Assembly (NCBI RefSeq): GCF_002796975.1
Contig: NZ_PEKV01000006.1
Span: 967 to 61,774, forward strand
DNA length: 60,808 nucleotides
Direction: 5' to 3'
Source of the DNA: Ferrovibrio sp.
GTDB taxonomy: Bacteria > Pseudomonadota > Alphaproteobacteria > Ferrovibrionales > Ferrovibrionaceae
Below the pieces are notes generated by a model that was given only the letters and a program-made list of their open reading frames with translations, had not been told where the DNA came from and searched no databases. Position numbers and translations under genes: made by a program. Positions 34,048 to 42,295 of this stretch are shown one piece after another (positions within the stretch are counted from its first letter, which is position 1; each line of letters opens with the position of its first letter).

Positions 34048-35058
34048 ATGACCTGGCCGCAGCAGTCCGGACGTTTCGAGCTGGGCGATCTGACCACCCA
34101 GTCGGGCGAGACGATCAAGGGTGCGTTCATCAGCTGGAAGACGCATGGCAGGCTGAATGCGGCACGCGACAATGTCGTGCTCTATCCGACCAGTTATTCG
34201 GCACAGCATCCTGATCTGGAATGGCTGATCGGACCGGACGGTGTGCTCGATCCGACGCGCTGGTTCATCGTCATCCCCGACATGTTCGGCAACGGCCTGT
34301 CGTCCAGCCCGTCGAACACGCCGGACTATCCGAAGCTGGTGCGTGCCACCGACAACGTGCAGGCGCAGCGCAGATTCCTGCACGAACAGTTCGGCATCGA
34401 CAGGCTGCACGCCGTCTATGGCTGGTCGATGGGCGCGCAGCAGGCCTATCACTGGGCGGCGCTGTTCCCCGAGGCTGTGTCGCGGATCATCGTGAATTGC
34501 GGCAGCGCGCGCACCGCCGTGCATAATAAAATCTTTCTCGCCAGCCTGATGGCAGTGCTGGAGGCTGCGCCGGAGCATATCGGCGACGGGCGATTCAATG
34601 CGCCGCCGAAAGCCGCGATCCGCGCCTTCGGGCGGATCTACGCCAGCTGGGCGCTGAGCCAGGATTTCTATCGCGCCAATCTGCACAGGACCGCGCTGAA
34701 GGCGCCCGATCTCGAAACCTATTACCGCACCGACTGGGAAGAGCGTTACGCGCGGCGCCATGCAGCCGATCTCTATGCGCAGCTGCGCACCTGGGATGCC
34801 GGCGATATCAGTGACAATGCGCTCTATAACGGCGACCTGACCAAGGCGCTGAACGCGATCAAAGCCCGCGTGCTGCTGATGCCGGGCGCGACGGATTTAT
34901 ATTTTCGCGTCGCCGACAACGAGGCCGAACTGCCGCATCTGCGGTCGGCCGAACTGCTGCCGATCCCCAGCATCTGGGGCCACCGCGCCGGCAATCCGGT
35001 GCTGAATCCGGAAGACGCGGCGTTCATCAGGCAGGCTGTAAGGCGGTGTCTGGGATAA
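34048..35058 (+). CDS. Homoserine O-acetyltransferase-like alpha/beta hydrolase
   Basis: 336 residues from ATG 34048, one base after the meaB stop. Alpha/beta fold with nucleophile Ser127 in YGWSMGAQQAYHWA, an acid in MPGATDLYF and a His in IWGHRAGNP, the MetX-family arrangement. It lacks the lid and GGS core of true MetX (that gene is at 43722). Family members of this form are annotated as homoserine acetyltransferase family hydrolases of unknown acyl acceptor. Coupling to meaB suggests coexpression, not a shown pathway link. Confidence 0.8.
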   Translation: MTWPQQSGRFELGDLTTQSGETIKGAFISWKTHGRLNAARDNVVLYPTSYSAQHPDLEWLIGPDGVLDPTRWFIVIPDMFGNGLSSSPSNTPDYPKLVRATDNVQAQRRFLHEQFGIDRLHAVYGWSMGAQQAYHWAALFPEAVSRIIVNCGSARTAVHNKIFLASLMAVLEAAPEHIGDGRFNAPPKAAIRAFGRIYASWALSQDFYRANLHRTALKAPDLETYYRTDWEERYARRHAADLYAQLRTWDAGDISDNALYNGDLTKALNAIKARVLLMPGATDLYFRVADNEAELPHLRSAELLPIPSIWGHRAGNPVLNPEDAAFIRQAVRRCLG

Positions 35059-35130
35059 TCTGCGCCAACTAAATGGTTGATTTTAAAGTATAAAAAACCA
35101 TCCAAATTTCTCTGCGGAAAGCATATATTA

Positions 35131-35150
35131 GTTATAACTATAGTTATAAC
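35131..35150. promoter_or_regulatory. Palindromic operator of the AbrB-Doc toxin-antitoxin pair
   Basis: GTTATAACTATAGTTATAAC: a perfect 20-bp palindrome made of two GTTATAAC units around TATA. It lies 17 bp before the antitoxin ATG, overlapping the probable promoter, as expected for autoregulation. Confidence 0.7.
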
Positions 35151-35167
35151 ACCGTGAGGATGACCGA

Positions 35168-35392
35168 ATGTTCGCGCTCAAACTGACCCAGATCGGAAAC
35201 TCCACCGGCGTGGTTCTGCCCAAGGATGCGCTTGCGCAGTTGAAGGTGGAGAAGGGCGATACGCTTTACCTGACCGAAACGGCCGATGGCTTCCGGCTCA
35301 CGCCCTATAACCCCGAATTCGAACGCCAGATGGAAGCCGCGCGGAAGATCATGAAAGAACACCGCGACGTGCTGCGCGAGCTCGCCAAGTAA
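35168..35392 (+). CDS. AbrB/MazE-type antitoxin
   Basis: 74 residues. The N-terminal swapped-hairpin DNA-binding domain reads ALKLTQIGNSTGVVLPKDALAQLKVEKGDTLYLTETADGFRLTPY (3-47). The charged C-terminal tail (FERQMEAARKIMKEHRDVLREL) would bind and neutralise the toxin. It starts after GAGGA and precedes a doc gene by 14 bp. It probably represses its own promoter through the palindrome at 35131. Confidence 0.9.
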   Translation: MFALKLTQIGNSTGVVLPKDALAQLKVEKGDTLYLTETADGFRLTPYNPEFERQMEAARKIMKEHRDVLRELAK

Positions 35393-35406
35393 ATCCTCGC
35401 TGACTC

Positions 35407-35805
35407 ATGAACTGGATCTGGATCGACGCCGGCGTGATTGTCGCCGTGCATGACATGCAGATCGCCGAGCATGGTGGCGGTGAAGCGTTGCGCGATGCCG
35501 GGCTGCTGGAATCGGCGCTGGCCCGTCCGCAGAATCTTGCTGCCTATGGCACGCCGGATGCCGCCCAGCTGGCCGCCGCCTATGGATACGGCATCGCGCG
35601 CAACCATCCGTTTGTCGATGGCAACAAGCGCTTGGCCTTCATCGCGGCGAAGCTGTTTCTGCGCCTGAATGGCTGGGATTTCGTCGCCGGCGATGTCGAG
35701 CATGTCAGCATCATGCTGCGCCTGGCCGAAGGCAGCCTCAGCGAGGAGGATTTCGCGGCCTGGATCCGCGCGCATCTCGAACCCTATGCGCTGCCCACGC
35801 CTTGA
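35407..35805 (+). CDS. doc: Death-on-curing (Doc/Fic) family toxin
   Basis: 132 residues. The Fic/Doc catalytic motif is HPFVDGNKRLAF (67-78), with His67 and the Doc-type DGNKR. The N-terminal DAGVIVAVHDMQIAEHGGGEALRDAGLLESALARPQNLAAYG is typical of Doc. P1 Doc phosphorylates EF-Tu; the same target is a family-based expectation here. The active-site motif looks intact. The pair stands alone between meaB's operon and the DOPA-dioxygenase-like gene. Confidence 0.92.
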   Translation: MNWIWIDAGVIVAVHDMQIAEHGGGEALRDAGLLESALARPQNLAAYGTPDAAQLAAAYGYGIARNHPFVDGNKRLAFIAAKLFLRLNGWDFVAGDVEHVSIMLRLAEGSLSEEDFAAWIRAHLEPYALPTP

Positions 35806-35813
35806 GCCGGGCG

Positions 35814-36248
35814 TCAGGCGTTTTTCGTCGGCGCCGTATTCACCACCACCGGATCGATCAGCTCTTCGCCGGCTTTCAGTTTGCGCGGCAGCACGTCTCC
35901 GTTGAGCGCCAGCGTCTCGCCCAGCCACAGTGCATGCACCAGATGATCGTCGTAAGGACTGTCGGTATTGGGATGCACCAGCACGCTTAAACCCTGCCGG
36001 TTGATCATCATCCACGGCACCAGACGCGGGAATATCTCAACATCGAAAGCGATCTGGTACATCGGGCGATGGTGCGGGCCCACCGGTTTGTCGTGCCAGC
36101 GGCCGAGCTGCACCGGGAAGCGTTCGGCGACGCGGTCGCGGATCCATCCGGCGAGGCCACGCTGCTCCGGTCCGTCGAAATAGACATGGGCGTGATAGCT
36201 GGCGATCTCAGCCAGAAGCCGGGGCGCGGGGTGGGGTGTGCCGGTCAT
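35814..36248 (-). CDS. DOPA 4,5-dioxygenase family protein
   Basis: 144 residues from ATG 36248. The family motifs SYHAHVYFDGP (about 16-26), GPHHRPMYQIAF, VHPNTDSPYDDHLVHALWLGE supply the metal-binding histidines of LigB-unrelated small aromatic dioxygenases (PF08883 type). Bacterial members cleave DOPA-like catechols in vitro; their physiological role is mostly unknown. It converges with doc across 8 bp. Confidence 0.88.
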   Translation of the reverse strand: MTGTPHPAPRLLAEIASYHAHVYFDGPEQRGLAGWIRDRVAERFPVQLGRWHDKPVGPHHRPMYQIAFDVEIFPRLVPWMMINRQGLSVLVHPNTDSPYDDHLVHALWLGETLALNGDVLPRKLKAGEELIDPVVVNTAPTKNA

Positions 36249-36573
36249 GTAGGCAGCAGAGCAGGGTGAGGATGGTCCCACAAGCGAGCTTGCGTCATCT
36301 GGCATAATGTTCTATGATTGTTCTCTTCTCGCCGAGTATGGTTACTGGCGGGATACTACTGTTGGACATCGTCAAAATTACGGAGTGCAAAATCGTGGGT
36401 TTTGCGGTTTTCCGCCAAACGGTCACTGAAAAGCTGGCGCAAACGGGTTGAAACGGGACGGAACAGGCGGAAACAGGCCGCAACGGGACGGAACGGGCCC
36501 CGAATGGGCCGTCACTGGCTCCCGAACGGGCTCAAACAGGACGTAACAGGCCAGCCCAAGCGCGGAAAAGCGC
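36249..36573. other. Gap with 10-bp periodic tract
   Basis: 325 bp between the DOPA-dioxygenase-like gene start and the nudC stop. The part next to the former is AT-richer (36300-36400) and presumably holds its promoter. The rest is a 10-bp periodic tract, listed separately. An open frame on the plus strand (from 36318) translates the tract into a repetitive RN/TGRN peptide and runs antisense into nudC; I see no reason to believe it is a gene. Confidence 0.6.
36441..36550. repeat. Degenerate 10-bp tandem repeat, AAC(G/A)GG core
   Basis: Eleven successive 10-base units, most with AACGGG or AACAGG: AAACGGGTTG, AAACGGGACG, GAACAGGCGG, AAACAGGCCG, CAACGGGACG, GAACGGGCCC, CGAATGGGCC, GTCACTGGCT, CCCGAACGGG, CTCAAACAGG, ACGTAACAGG. 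The phase slips by two to three bases in the last three. The repeat equals about one helical turn, so the G-runs fall on one face of the DNA. Confidence 0.7.
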
Positions 36574-37614
36574 TTACTCGCCCCCCAGCCAGCGTTTGGC
36601 GATCTGGTGCGCCAGGCTCAGCGGCGGCGGCATCCAGGGCTCGTTCTGCGGGTTGTCGGCCGGCGGCGGATCGGTCGGCGCCAGCCGCTGCTTGCCGCGT
36701 TCCAGCATCTCGGCGGCCTGGGCACGGCTGAACCATTTCGCGTCTTCCAGCTCGTCCTGGTCGACCGTGATCCGGTCATCCAGCGCCTCGGCGATGCAGC
36801 CGATCATCAGCGAGGACGGAAACGGCCAGGGCTGCGACACCAGATAGCGCACCGCGCCGGTGATCACGCCGGATTCTTCCTCGATCTCGCGGCGCACCGC
36901 CTCTTCGATGCTTTCGCCCGGTTCCATGAAACCGGCCAGCGCCGAATACATGCCGGGCGGCATGCGGCCCTGGCGGCCGAGCAGTACTTTCTCTTCGCCG
37001 GTTGCGGCATCGCGATGCACCGCCAGCATGATCACCACCGGATCGGTACGCGGGAAATGCGCCGCATTGCAGCTTGCATTGATGCAGCGCCGCGTATAGC
37101 CGGCTTCCGCCATTTCGGTCTGGCTGCCGCACTGGGCGCAGAACCGGTGGCGCTGGTGCCAGTCGATCACGCTGCGCGCCTGCGCCAGGATCGCGGCTTC
37201 CTCGGGGATCAGCAGCGCGGCAATCGAGCGCACGTCGATGAACTTGTCGGCCTCGCCGTGCATGCCGGCCACGCTCTCGTCGCCGCCTGCAGCGTCGCCG
37301 TCGAGCACGAAATGCGGAATGTCGTTTTCATCCAGGCCGAGAAACACGCAGGGCAAAGCCGCATGCGCATCGGCCCAGGCAAGGTCGAGCCAGCGGATCG
37401 CCGCCGGCTTCTGCGTGATGGCGATCAGCGCTTTCAACTCGCGCAGCAGCAGGAAGCGGGCGTCCCTGCGCTGACGCTGGCTGGCCAGCCATTCGGGCTT
37501 GCGGCGCGGATTGCCGGCACGGTCGAGGTGCGATCCGGTGAAGCCGATCGGACGCGCGCGGCGCGGTTCGCTGCGGCGATCTGTCGGTGGAGTCGGGGTA
37601 TCGGGGCTAACCAT
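36574..37614 (-). CDS. nudC: NAD(+) diphosphatase (NADH pyrophosphatase / deNADding enzyme)
   Basis: 346 residues from ATG 37614 (MVSPDTPTPPTDRRSE). The zinc ribbon is CAQCGSQTEM...RRCINASC; the Nudix box is GFMEPGESIEEAVRREIEEESG; the NudC-specific SQPWPFPSSLMIG follows. The N-terminal 50 residues are poorly conserved and basic. It hydrolyses NAD(H) to NMN and AMP and can remove NAD caps from RNA. The reading frame continues open upstream, antisense to dnaX, with no sign of being part of the protein. Confidence 0.93.
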   Translation of the reverse strand: MVSPDTPTPPTDRRSEPRRARPIGFTGSHLDRAGNPRRKPEWLASQRQRRDARFLLLRELKALIAITQKPAAIRWLDLAWADAHAALPCVFLGLDENDIPHFVLDGDAAGGDESVAGMHGEADKFIDVRSIAALLIPEEAAILAQARSVIDWHQRHRFCAQCGSQTEMAEAGYTRRCINASCNAAHFPRTDPVVIMLAVHRDAATGEEKVLLGRQGRMPPGMYSALAGFMEPGESIEEAVRREIEEESGVITGAVRYLVSQPWPFPSSLMIGCIAEALDDRITVDQDELEDAKWFSRAQAAEMLERGKQRLAPTDPPPADNPQNEPWMPPPLSLAHQIAKRWLGGE

Positions 37615-37719
37615 GCCGAAACGCTGGCATATCCGCTGCGCCCCGTCCATCGCCCCGGCTTGCGAAATAATGGGTCTGCGACAGCTCGCGAATCGCCCCG
37701 GAATCGCTGGCCCTACCCA

Positions 37720-37750
37720 TTGAAATGCCGGGGCCGATGCTTGATATAAG
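37720..37750 (+). promoter_or_regulatory. Probable promoter of SRP RNA gene
   Basis: TTGAAA (37720-37725), 17 bp to GATATA or 19 bp to TATAAG (37745-37750), directly before the RNA. The spacing makes either -10 choice possible. Confidence 0.5.
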
Positions 37751-37854
37751 GCCCCGGGAGGTTGGTGGTGGACGAGCGCCTCGCCAACCCGGTCAGGTCC
37801 GGAAGGAAGCAGCCGTAACGAGTTCCCGTTCGGGTCGTTGTCAGCCTCCCACCT
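37751..37854 (+). ncRNA. ffs: Signal recognition particle RNA, small (4.5S) bacterial type
   Basis: The conserved apical domain GGTCAGGTCCGGAAGGAAGC followed by AGCCGTAACG is intact. The outer arms GGGAGGTTG and CAGCCTCCC pair, giving one long hairpin of about 100 nt. It partners Ffh encoded at 29670-31058. It lies just upstream of dnaX, a placement common in alphaproteobacteria. Ends are estimated from the stem, so each may be off by a few bases. Confidence 0.95.
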
Positions 37855-37905
37855 CTTTAAATCCCAGCACTTTAAATCCGGGCCCGCGCACGGCATGGTA
37901 AGCAT

Positions 37906-39654
37906 ATGACTCAGCCGGCGCCTTATCGCGTTCTTGCCCGCAAATACCGCCCGAGCAACTTTGCCGAGATGATCGGCCAGGATGCCCTGGTGCGGACACT
38001 GACCAACGCCATCGCCACCGGGCGTATCGCCCAGGCGTTCATCCTCACCGGCGTGCGCGGCGTGGGCAAGACCACCACCGCCCGCATCATCGCCCGGGCG
38101 CTGAACTGCACCGGGGCGGACGGCAGCGGCGGCCCGACCATTTCGCCCTGCGGCGTCTGCGACAATTGCAAAGCCATCGCGGAAGACCGGCACCCCGATG
38201 TTTTCGAGATGGACGCCGCCTCGCGCACCGGCATCGGCGACATCCGCGAGATCATCGAGGCCGTGCGCTATGCGCCGTCGATGGCGCGCTACAAGATCTA
38301 CATCATCGACGAAGTGCACATGCTGTCGACCGCGGCCTTCAACGGCCTGCTCAAGACGCTGGAAGAGCCGCCGCCGCATGTGAAGTTCGTCTTTGCCACC
38401 ACCGAGATCCGCAAGGTGCCGGTCACGGTGCTGTCGCGCTGCCAGCGTTTCGATCTGAAGCGCGTCGAGATCGCCGTGCTCAATGCGCATTTCAAGCGTA
38501 TCGCCGAGACCGAATCCGCGCAGATCGACGAGGAGGCGCTGACCTTGATCTCGCGTGCCGCCGAAGGTTCGGTGCGCGACGGCCTGTCGCTGCTCGACCA
38601 GGCGATTGCCCATGGCGCCGGCCAGGTGAATGCCGAACTGGTGCGCGACATGCTCGGCCTCGCCGATCGCGGCCAGGTCTTTGCGCTGCTGGATGATCTG
38701 CTGCATGGCCGGCTCCCGGAAGCTTTGGACAACCTGCAGGCGCAGTATCGCGTTGGCGCCGATCCCGCCGTGGTGCTGCAGGACCTGCTCGATCTCACCC
38801 ACTGGCTGACGCGGGTGAAGGTCATCGGCGGCACGCCCGACGATGTCACCTTGCCCGAGGCGCAGCGCACACGCGGTCGCGACCTCGCCGGCAAGCTGGG
38901 CATGCCGGTGCTGGCGCGCAGCTGGCAGATGCTGCTCAAGGGCCTGCAGGAGGTGCGCGGCGCGCCGGTGCCGCTGGCGGCTGCCGAAATGGTGCTGGTG
39001 CGCTTTGCCTATGCCGCCGATCTGCCCAGCCCGGCCGATCTGGCGAAGGAATGGAAAGAGAAAGGCGGTCCGGGCGTGTCCGCGCCGGGGCCGCGTCCGA
39101 CCGGCAACGGCGGCGGTGGAGCTTCGGCCGGCCTGGCCGTGTCCGCCCAGCCGCGTGCGATGATGTCGCCTGCGCCGCAGCCCGGCGAGACCGTCGCGCT
39201 CGCCGCCATGCCGCAGAATTTCCCTGCCGTGGTCGCGCTGGCCAAGGATATGCGCGAAGGCCTGCTGGCCGGCGAGCTGGTCAATGACGTGCATCTGGTC
39301 AGTTTCGAACTCGGCCGTATCGAACTGCGCCTCAACCCGGGCGCGCCGCATGACCTGCCCGGCCGTCTGACCGAGAAGCTGAAAGCCTGGACCGGCCAGC
39401 GCTGGGTCGTGTCCTTGAGCAAGCTGCCGGGCGAGCCGACCCTGGCCGAACAGGAGCAGGCCGAAGACAGTGCGCGTCGTGCCCATGCCCAGGCGCATCC
39501 GCTGGTGCAGGCGGTGCTGATCGCGTTTCCGGGCGCGATGCTCGACACGGTGCGCGAAGTCGCGCCGCCGCCGGTGGAAGCCGATCCGGCCATTGATGAG
39601 GCGGCGGAAGGCTATGCCACCGACGATGTCGATCCGCTCGACGAACTCGACTGA
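37906..39654 (+). CDS. dnaX: DNA polymerase III subunit gamma/tau
   Basis: 582 residues. Clamp-loader ATPase: P-loop GVRGVGKTTTAR (49-60), zinc module CGVCDNCKAI, DEVHMLS Walker B, FATTEIRKVPVTVLSRCQRFDLKR (sensor 1 and Arg finger). The C-terminal third (about 375-582) is Pro/Gly-rich then a tau-type domain. I see no A-AAA-AAG slippery heptamer, so a frameshifted gamma form is not evident. It is followed by ybaB and recR, the classic recombination/replication group. Confidence 0.96.
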   Translation: MTQPAPYRVLARKYRPSNFAEMIGQDALVRTLTNAIATGRIAQAFILTGVRGVGKTTTARIIARALNCTGADGSGGPTISPCGVCDNCKAIAEDRHPDVFEMDAASRTGIGDIREIIEAVRYAPSMARYKIYIIDEVHMLSTAAFNGLLKTLEEPPPHVKFVFATTEIRKVPVTVLSRCQRFDLKRVEIAVLNAHFKRIAETESAQIDEEALTLISRAAEGSVRDGLSLLDQAIAHGAGQVNAELVRDMLGLADRGQVFALLDDLLHGRLPEALDNLQAQYRVGADPAVVLQDLLDLTHWLTRVKVIGGTPDDVTLPEAQRTRGRDLAGKLGMPVLARSWQMLLKGLQEVRGAPVPLAAAEMVLVRFAYAADLPSPADLAKEWKEKGGPGVSAPGPRPTGNGGGGASAGLAVSAQPRAMMSPAPQPGETVALAAMPQNFPAVVALAKDMREGLLAGELVNDVHLVSFELGRIELRLNPGAPHDLPGRLTEKLKAWTGQRWVVSLSKLPGEPTLAEQEQAEDSARRAHAQAHPLVQAVLIAFPGAMLDTVREVAPPPVEADPAIDEAAEGYATDDVDPLDELD

Positions 39655-39672
39655 GTATTTGAGGAGTCTGCC

Positions 39673-39996
39673 ATGAAGAATCTCGGCAACATGCTGAAGC
39701 AGGCGCAGCAGATGCAGGCCAAGATGCAGGAGATGCAGGCCGAGCTGGAGGCGCGCGAAGTGCAGGGCGCAGCCGGCGGCGGCATGGTGAACGTGACGCT
39801 GAACGGCAAGAGCGAGCTGAAAAGCATCAGGATCGATCCCGCGCTGATGAAGGAAGACGAGCGCGAGGTGCTGGAAGACCTGATCAAGGCCGCCCATGCC
39901 GATGCCAAGGCGCGTGTGGAGCGCGAGATGGCCGAGCAGATGCAGAAGCTGACCGCCGGCATGCCGCTGCCGCCGGGCATGAAGCTGCCCTTCTGA
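39673..39996 (+). CDS. YbaB/EbfC nucleoid-associated protein
   Basis: 107 residues. [56 protein letters not shown] contains the coiled-coil helix and beta-hairpin of EbfC. It forms tweezer-like DNA-binding dimers. It lies 18 bp after dnaX and 9 bp before recR, the conserved dnaX-ybaB-recR order. Confidence 0.95.
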   Translation: MKNLGNMLKQAQQMQAKMQEMQAELEAREVQGAAGGGMVNVTLNGKSELKSIRIDPALMKEDEREVLEDLIKAAHADAKARVEREMAEQMQKLTAGMPLPPGMKLPF

Positions 39997-40005
39997 GTTT
40001 TCCCG

Positions 40006-40599
40006 ATGGCCGGACCGGAGATCGAGCGGCTGATCCAGTTGCTGGCACGTTTACCCGGACTTGGTCCGCGGTCTGCGCGACGGGCCGTGCTGCATCTGCT
40101 CAAGAAGAAAGACACATTGCTGCTGCCGCTGGCCGCCACCCTGCACGAGGTCGGCGACAACGTGCATGCCTGCAAAACCTGCGGCAATCTCGACAGCCGC
40201 GATCCCTGCGCCATCTGCACGGACCAGCGCCGCGACGAGACCCTGCTCTGCGTGGTGGAAAGCGTCGCCGATCTCTGGGCGCTGGAACGCGCCGGCGTGT
40301 TCCGCGGCCGCTACCATGTGCTGGGCGGCACGCTCTCGGCGCTCGACGGCATCGGTCCGGACGACCTCAATGTCGATGGCCTGATTGCGCGCATGCAATC
40401 GGGGAAGGTGCGCGAAGTGATCATCGCCACCAACGCCACCGTCGAAGGTCAGACCACGGCGCATTACATCACCGACCGGCTTGCCAGCCAGAATGTGCAG
40501 ATCACCCGGCTGGCGCATGGCGTGCCGGTCGGCGGCGAACTCGATTATCTGGACGATGGCACCCTCGGTGCCGCGCTGAAAGCACGCCGCCCTCTTTGA
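40006..40599 (+). CDS. recR: Recombination mediator protein RecR
   Basis: 197 residues. It helps RecFO load RecA at gaps. The helix-hairpin-helix [15 protein letters not shown], the zinc finger [16 protein letters not shown] and the Toprim domain ([31 protein letters not shown]) are intact. Usual length. Confidence 0.97.
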   Translation: MAGPEIERLIQLLARLPGLGPRSARRAVLHLLKKKDTLLLPLAATLHEVGDNVHACKTCGNLDSRDPCAICTDQRRDETLLCVVESVADLWALERAGVFRGRYHVLGGTLSALDGIGPDDLNVDGLIARMQSGKVREVIIATNATVEGQTTAHYITDRLASQNVQITRLAHGVPVGGELDYLDDGTLGAALKARRPL

Positions 40600-40711
40600 G
40601 CCTGTACGAATAAAAATTCTCGCCAGCGGTAAGCGTTTCAGGGGTTTAGCAGCGCAGCCTAACCGAAAGATAACTGCGTGGCAGCGACGCGCGGGGGTAG
40701 GGTGTCGGCCC

Positions 40712-41482
40712 ATGAGAAGCCTCGGTCTCCTTGCGATTCTGCTGTGCGTCGGTGCCTCGCTGCCCGCCGGCGCGGTCGAACTGCGGCTCGCCTATATCGA
40801 TCAGGAACTCAAACCCTTTCTCATCGGCGATGGGCCGGACATTCCGGCGCGGCCGGGCATGACGGTGGAACTGGCGCAGCGCGCCGCCGCCAAAGTCGGC
40901 GCCCGCCTGCAGCTGACCCGCCTGCCGCTGCCCCGCCTGATCGAGGAAGTGCGCGCCGGTCGTCAGGATGGCGTGCTCAGCCTGCGCCATTCGCCCGAAC
41001 GCGCTGCCGAACTGGTCTTCCCGCTGCTCGCGGGCCAGCCCGATCCCAACCGCCATGTCGCGCGGCTCGCCTATTCGCTCTACAAGCGCAAGGGCGAGGC
41101 GGTCAGCTGGGATGGCGCGCATCTCACCGGGCTGCAGAATCCTGTCGCGGTCGGCGGCTCGCCGCTGATCGCCAGGCGCCTGAAGGCGCTTGGCGCACAG
41201 ATCGTACGCAGCGACACCGGCACGCAGATGTTCGGCATGCTGGCGATGTATCGCGTCGATGCGGCCGTCACGCTGGACGCGATGGCCGACCGCCTGCTGC
41301 CCGAACAGGGCTATACCCAGATCGAGAAGATGATGCCGGCGCTGGTGGTCGAGGAATTCTACGTGCCGGTCTCGAAAGGCTTCTATGCCGCGAACCGCGA
41401 TCTGGTCGAACGCTTCTGGCAGGCGCTGGGCGATCTGCGCAACAACACCTATGCCGAACTGACCTCGGGTTATCTGTACTAA
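40712..41482 (+). CDS. Periplasmic substrate-binding-domain protein
   Basis: 256 residues with a Sec signal peptide (LLAILLCVGASLPAGA, cleavage near 21). The rest is the bacterial extracellular solute-binding family 3 fold: GMTVELAQRAAAKVGARLQLTRLPLPRLIEEVRAGRQDGVLSL, then MLAMYRVDAAVTLDAMADRLL. No permease or ATPase gene is adjacent, so it may be an orphan amino acid-binding or sensory protein. Its stop overlaps the convergent gloB stop by 4 bp. Confidence 0.8.
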   Translation: MRSLGLLAILLCVGASLPAGAVELRLAYIDQELKPFLIGDGPDIPARPGMTVELAQRAAAKVGARLQLTRLPLPRLIEEVRAGRQDGVLSLRHSPERAAELVFPLLAGQPDPNRHVARLAYSLYKRKGEAVSWDGAHLTGLQNPVAVGGSPLIARRLKALGAQIVRSDTGTQMFGMLAMYRVDAAVTLDAMADRLLPEQGYTQIEKMMPALVVEEFYVPVSKGFYAANRDLVERFWQALGDLRNNTYAELTSGYLY

Positions 41483-42252
41483 CCCCGGAACGTATCTTTC
41501 CGTTTGCGCACCTCGGCGAAGACGGCGACGTCGTCGGCCTCTGCCATGTTCAGATGCAGGCGGATATTGTCGCTCATCGGACGCAGGAAGGGATTGGTCG
41601 CCTTTTCCTCGCCCAGCGTCGACGGCACGGTCGGTTTGCCTGCCGCACGCAGTTCCCTGATGCGGTGATAGCGCTGGTGCAGCGTCTCGTTGCCGGGTTC
41701 GACGGTGACGGCGAAGCGCGCATTCGACTCCGTATATTCATGCGCGCAGTAAACCCGCGTGTCGTCGGGCAGGCGGCGCAGCTTGCTTAAGGAAGACCAC
41801 ATCTGCGCCGGCGTGCCCTCGAACAGCCGTCCGCAGCCGAGTGCGAACAGCGTGTCGCCACAGAACAAGGCTTTTGAGTCGGCGAACCAGTAGGCGATGT
41901 GGCCTTTGGTATGGCCCGGCACATCGAAGACCCGCGCGGTCTCATTCCCCAGATTGATGCCCTCATTGTCGGCCACCGCCATGTCCAGTCCAGGGATGCG
42001 GTCGGCGTCGGCTTCGGGGCCGATGATCCTGCAGCCGGTGGCCTGTTTCAGCGCCATATTGCCGCCCACATGATCGGGATGATGATGGGTGTTGAGGATA
42101 TGCGTCAGCACCCAGTTGCGGCGCTGCAGTTCTGCCAGCACCGGCTCGTGCACGGCGGGATCCACCACGCCGACCGCACCCGATTGCGGCTCGCGCGCAA
42201 GGTAGACGTAATTGTCATTCAGCACGGGAATCTGGACGATCTCGAGGGGCAT
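41479..42252 (-). CDS. gloB: Hydroxyacylglutathione hydrolase (glyoxalase II)
   Basis: 257 residues. It hydrolyses S-lactoylglutathione in methylglyoxal detoxification. The binuclear metal motif THHHPDHVGG (55-64), then FDVPGHTKGHIAYWF, FCGDTLFALGCGRLFEG and VYCAHEYTESN give the ligands, and the C-terminal substrate domain contains NPFLRPMSD. It is divergent from a methyltransferase gene by 43 bp. Confidence 0.96.
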   Translation of the reverse strand: MPLEIVQIPVLNDNYVYLAREPQSGAVGVVDPAVHEPVLAELQRRNWVLTHILNTHHHPDHVGGNMALKQATGCRIIGPEADADRIPGLDMAVADNEGINLGNETARVFDVPGHTKGHIAYWFADSKALFCGDTLFALGCGRLFEGTPAQMWSSLSKLRRLPDDTRVYCAHEYTESNARFAVTVEPGNETLHQRYHRIRELRAAGKPTVPSTLGEEKATNPFLRPMSDNIRLHLNMAEADDVAVFAEVRKRKDTFRG

Positions 42253-42295
42253 GGCGCACTCTATGCTGGAACGCGGAAAGGGCTAATATAGCGCG

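Noticed and set aside
32862..34172. N-terminal extension of the hypothetical protein at 32325-32861 antisense to meaB
   Set aside because: meaB is certain; the antisense part is repetitive and unlike a real protein.
36318..36731. A plus-strand frame reading through the 10-bp repeat tract
   Set aside because: The translated repeat gives an artificial Arg/Asn/Thr-rich peptide and overlaps nudC antisense; there is no ribosome site.
38991..39180. Search for an A-AAA-AAG slippery site for a gamma form of DnaX
   Set aside because: Only GAAAGAGAAAGG occurs near the expected position; it is not a recognised slippery heptamer.
36574..39897. A 1107-codon open frame on the minus strand spanning nudC and antisense to dnaX
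   Set aside because: Only the nudC part has protein character; the rest mirrors dnaX codon bias and shows no domain.
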